64,000 nucleotides of DNA, taken from contig CAVQBD010000003.1 in NCBI GenBank assembly GCA_963710645.1, positions 124,001-188,000 on the forward strand, in the 5' to 3' direction. Shown here in pieces: positions 61,421 to 64,000 of the stretch. The notes under the pieces are model-generated. The model saw nothing but the letters and a program-made list of their open reading frames with translations. It had not been told where the DNA came from and did not search any database. The position numbers and the translations under genes were made by a program. The stretch comes from FEB-10 sp963710645. GTDB taxonomy: Bacteria; Acidobacteriota; Thermoanaerobaculia; Thermoanaerobaculales; Sulfomarinibacteraceae. How positions within the stretch are numbered: position 1 is the first letter of the stretch; every line of letters begins with the position of its first letter.

Positions 61421-63115
61421 TCAGACCGTTGCGTACATCGCCCGGGCCAGGGTGCCGCCGGAGAGGTTGCGGGCGTTGAATCCGTTCTGCAGGAGGATCC
61501 GGGTCGCGTAGTAGGCGCGCTGGGCGGAGCGGCAGATGATCAGGATCTCGCGGTCCTTCGGCAGCTCCCCGAGACGTGAGCGGAGCTGCGGCAGCGGTAT
61601 GTTGACCGCTCCCGGCACCGACTCGACAACCAGTTCAACTGGCTGCCGCACGTCGAGCAGGAAGGCGCCATCGAGGGCGTCCCAGTGAGAGATGGGCATG
61701 TCGCCGCCCAGCACGTCGGCGGCGACCATCCCGGCGTAGTTGACCGGGTCCTTGGCGCTGCCGAACTGGGGCGCGTAGCAGAGTTCGGCCTCCTCGAGGT
61801 CGTAGATGGTCGCGCCCATCTGAAGCGCCACGGCCAGCGCGCTGATCCGCTTGTCCACCGCCGGGCCGTCGTGTCCGAGCGCCTGCGCCCCGAGAAGACG
61901 GCCGTCGGACGTGCGGAAGATCACCTTCATACCGATCATCTTGGCGCCCGGGTAATAGCCGGCGTGGGAGTTCGGGAAGATGTAGATCTTCTGAAAGTCA
62001 TCGTCGCCGAGTCGCTTCAGAGTTCTTTCGTTGACTCCCGTCCAGGCGGCGGCGCCGCCGAAGAGCCCGATAATCGCGGTGCCCTGAACGCCCCGGAAGC
62101 GGGAGTCCCTCCCGGCGATGACGTCGGCGGCAATCCGGCCCTGCCGGTTTGCCGGCCCGGCCAGCGCCATCAGGCTCCACTCGTCGGTGACGACGTCCTT
62201 GACCTCGATGACGTCACCGACCGCGAAGATGTCCGGATCGGAGGTGCGCATCTGGTCGTCGACGCGGATCCCGCCGCGCTCGCCGATCTCCAGCCCGGCC
62301 GCCTTGGCCAAAGTCGTGTCCGGTCGCACGCCGATGGCGAGGATCACGATGTCGGCCGGGTAGGTCTTCCCGGAAACCGTCGTGACTTCGATCGCACCGC
62401 CCTCCAGCTCGGCGAAGGCCGCCGCCCCGTCGTTGAGGACGACGTTGACGCCGTTTTTCTTCACATGCTCCTCGACGAGCCGCGCCACTTCGTGGTCCAG
62501 CGGGCCCAGGAGCTGAGGCAGCTTCTGGAGAAGAGTCACTTCGAAGCCCAGGTGGACCAGGTTTTCCGCCGTCTCGAGGCCGATGAAGCCGCCGCCGATG
62601 ACGACGGCGCGCGTCGTCGGCTTCACGTACTGGATCCCGGAGTATTTGGACATCCCCGCCAGGAAGTCGGTGCCCCCCGCAACCCACTCTTTGATGGTGC
62701 GCGCGTCGGGCACGGTCCGCACGTGGAAGATTCCGGGCAGGTCGATGCCGGGCAGGGGTGGATGGACCGAGGCCGCCCCGGGAGACAGCACCAGCTTGTC
62801 GTATCTTTCGGTCGTCACCTCACCGGTCTCGACATTCTTCAGATCGACGGTCTTCTTCTTCGGGTCGACGTCAACCGCTTCGCAGTTGGTCCGCACGTCG
62901 ATGCCGTAGAGGCCGCGGAAGACCTGCTCGTTGGCGACGAGGAGGCTCGACTCCTGCTGGATGACTCCCCCAACGTGGTACGGCAGCCCGCAGTTGGCGT
63001 AACTGACGTAAGGTCCGCGCTCCACCATGAGGATCTCCGCCTTTTCGTCCAATCTGCGCAGACGCGCCGCACACGATGCCCCGCCGGCCACTCCACCCAC
63101 GATGATGACTTTCAT
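61421..63115 (-). CDS. CoA-disulfide reductase with C-terminal rhodanese domain
   Basis: The FAD motif is IIVGGVAGGASCAARLRRLD, and the catalytic cysteine is in SYANCGLPYHVGG. A second nucleotide motif VVIGGGFIGLETAENL binds NAD(P)H, and the dimer domain includes GVNERTLKRLGDDDFQKIYIFP and YYPGAKMIGMKVIF. The last 100 residues are a rhodanese domain (ALDGAFLLDVRQPVELVVESV) with active Cys in LIICRSAQRAY. This CoADR-RHD class reduces CoA persulfide or polysulfide. It follows the secreted rhodanese gene and is near a sulfate-type transporter, so it probably serves sulfur metabolism or defence against reactive sulfur. Confidence 0.92.
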   Translation of the reverse strand: MKVIIVGGVAGGASCAARLRRLDEKAEILMVERGPYVSYANCGLPYHVGGVIQQESSLLVANEQVFRGLYGIDVRTNCEAVDVDPKKKTVDLKNVETGEVTTERYDKLVLSPGAASVHPPLPGIDLPGIFHVRTVPDARTIKEWVAGGTDFLAGMSKYSGIQYVKPTTRAVVIGGGFIGLETAENLVHLGFEVTLLQKLPQLLGPLDHEVARLVEEHVKKNGVNVVLNDGAAAFAELEGGAIEVTTVSGKTYPADIVILAIGVRPDTTLAKAAGLEIGERGGIRVDDQMRTSDPDIFAVGDVIEVKDVVTDEWSLMALAGPANRQGRIAADVIAGRDSRFRGVQGTAIIGLFGGAAAWTGVNERTLKRLGDDDFQKIYIFPNSHAGYYPGAKMIGMKVIFRTSDGRLLGAQALGHDGPAVDKRISALAVALQMGATIYDLEEAELCYAPQFGSAKDPVNYAGMVAADVLGGDMPISHWDALDGAFLLDVRQPVELVVESVPGAVNIPLPQLRSRLGELPKDREILIICRSAQRAYYATRILLQNGFNARNLSGGTLARAMYATV

Positions 63116-63180
63116 ATTTCCTTGCCCTTTTTTTTAAGTGAACGGCCGGCAAATTTGCCAGCCCGACCATGTTGATCGAA

Positions 63181-63804
63181 CTACTGCGCTGGTTGAGCCG
63201 CTGCTTCCTCGAGGATGATCTTCTCGGGATCAAAGCCGTAGACCCAGGGCGCCGAGTTCTTCCAGCCGTTTTTCATCCTCTTTCCGACAAAGACGCTCCC
63301 GGGATCCTCCACCTTGTCGCCTTCCACTCCATCGACGATGGTGTAGGCGTTTGTGAACCCGGCCGCGGCAAGCATCTCGACGACCTTTGCACTGCGGTCA
63401 CCTGACCGGCACGTAACCAGCAGGATGTCGTCCGGCTCGGCGATCCGTTTGACCTCGTCGACAAGGGCCGAATTCATATTCACGTTGTATTCGGTCTTGC
63501 CATCCTTTCGCTGATAGGTCACAAAGGCCATGGGGATGTTCCAGGCCATCTCCGGGTGGCCGACGAACGCGTACTCCTCGGGGGTCCGCACGTCGATGAC
63601 CGTCACCCTGTCCGGTGCGGCTTTCCACATCTCGTAGGCCTGGGCAGCGGTCACATAGAGACCGAGGGTGGTCTGCTTCCGTTCGGGAAGCTGCAAGTCC
63701 TCGGCCGTGGAACCGGGCTTGCCGTTTTCCCCTGAAAAAGAAATCGTAGTGGACCCACAGAGCACCGCGATCATCACGATGCAAAGAAGATATCGACGCG
63801 ACAT
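63181..63804 (-). CDS. Secreted rhodanese-like sulfurtransferase
   Basis: The ATG at 63804 has a GAGGAGG site and starts a signal peptide (YLLCIVMIAVLCGSTTISFSG), preferred over the long open frame upstream. One rhodanese domain: VTVIDVRTPEEYAFVGHPEMAWNIPM, the active loop LLVTCRSGDRSAKV, and AYTIVDGVEGDKVEDPGS. The loop Cys-Arg-Ser-Gly-Asp-Arg is intact, so sulfur transfer is likely. Periplasmic placement would let it handle thiosulfate or persulfides entering the cell. Length 207 residues. Confidence 0.9.
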   Translation of the reverse strand: MSRRYLLCIVMIAVLCGSTTISFSGENGKPGSTAEDLQLPERKQTTLGLYVTAAQAYEMWKAAPDRVTVIDVRTPEEYAFVGHPEMAWNIPMAFVTYQRKDGKTEYNVNMNSALVDEVKRIAEPDDILLVTCRSGDRSAKVVEMLAAAGFTNAYTIVDGVEGDKVEDPGSVFVGKRMKNGWKNSAPWVYGFDPEKIILEEAAAQPAQ

Positions 63805-63832
63805 CGTTCGCCTCCTCATGTTCTGCGCGACA

Positions 63833-64000
63833 TCACCGGGCGCCCACCTCCAGGAAGGCGCCGGCGGTTGTGCGCTGCGCCTTCTCGGCTTTCTTCGTTT
63901 CGTCGGTCTCAGCGTCTTTCTTCGTCGGCTTTCCGTTTGAATCAACTTTGTCCCGCACGTCGGTCGTCTCGATCTTGCACGCCGAGAGATCACCTGGTCC
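63833..64000 (-). CDS. Hypothetical protein, C-terminal end (partial)
   Basis: On the minus strand a frame is open from the window edge to TGA at 63835-63833. It encodes 55 residues: GDLSACKIETTDVRDKVDSN, then a K/E/T-rich stretch and the end TAGAFLEVGAR. The composition (charged, no hydrophobic helix) and coherent codon use suggest a real gene tail, 28 bases ahead of the rhodanese gene and perhaps in its operon. No family can be named from this part. Confidence 0.5.
   Translation of the reverse strand, partial: GPGDLSACKIETTDVRDKVDSNGKPTKKDAETDETKKAEKAQRTTAGAFLEVGAR

Overview
The window reads as chromosomal DNA of an uncultured, high-GC, Gram-negative bacterium. Almost every gene is protein coding and dense; no rRNA, tRNA or CRISPR array was seen. 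Ser/Thr kinases (one with a TolB/PD40 propeller), many outer-membrane barrels, a sugar-phosphate microcompartment, multihaem cytochromes and several UGA-recoded (selenocysteine) genes together suggest Acidobacteriota (Thermoanaerobaculia-like), though Myxococcota or Desulfobacterota-like bacteria are not excluded. This placement is inference.

Layout. 1-171: tail of a metallophosphoesterase. 303-11705: nine co-directional, mostly overlapping genes: two lipoproteins, a TPR Ser/Thr kinase, a PEGA/formylglycine-generating-enzyme-like protein, a 60-aa peptide, a MotA/TolQ/ExbB channel subunit, an Hsp70-like/FHA protein and two vWA proteins whose N-terminal membrane helix carries an ExbD-like F-L-D motif. 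This looks like a proton-driven, phospho-regulated envelope machine. 11830-13918: a DUF3108 protein and a membrane-anchored tyrosine/dual-specificity phosphatase. 13915-19860: a thiol/selenol redox cluster of three Omp28-like proteins, each needing read-through of an in-frame UGA with a SECIS-like hairpin behind it, plus a TlpA thioredoxin and an outer-membrane barrel. 20364-21902: a membrane-anchored reductive-dehalogenase-like corrinoid/Fe-S protein. 21950-24616: a kinase fused to a PD40 propeller. 24893-26333: an ISL3-type transposase and the inverted tail of another.

26341-31959: a bacterial microcompartment operon (three pentamer proteins, one BMC-H, two BMC-T, a CoA-acylating aldehyde dehydrogenase, DeoC, RpiB), of the sugar-phosphate-using kind. 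32084-36737: hydrolase, methyltransferase, DUF1801, FAD reductase and cNMP-domain genes. 36734-40036: a sortilin-like BNR propeller protein. 40160-45116: a molybdenum cofactor operon (MOSC-MogA with a frameshift, MoaC, MoaA, MoeA, MobB-MobA). 45169-49356: a nitrogen-oxide-type Fnr box, octahaem hydroxylamine-oxidoreductase-like cytochrome, NapC-like membrane cytochrome and porin. 50451-51059: a selenocysteine peroxiredoxin. 51060-58034: envelope and barrel genes including DUF2950 and DUF3300. 58024-64000: a truncated antiporter, a nucleotidyltransferase pair, a SulP transporter, CoA-disulfide reductase-rhodanese and rhodanese genes.

Two layers of non-coding structure stand out: four loci of degenerate 7-bp tandem repeats separated by C-rich cores, and two different imperfect/perfect palindromic elements of about 90 bp. 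Start codons were chosen from ribosome-binding sites, signal peptides and ATGA/GTGA overlaps, so many differ from the longest open frame.
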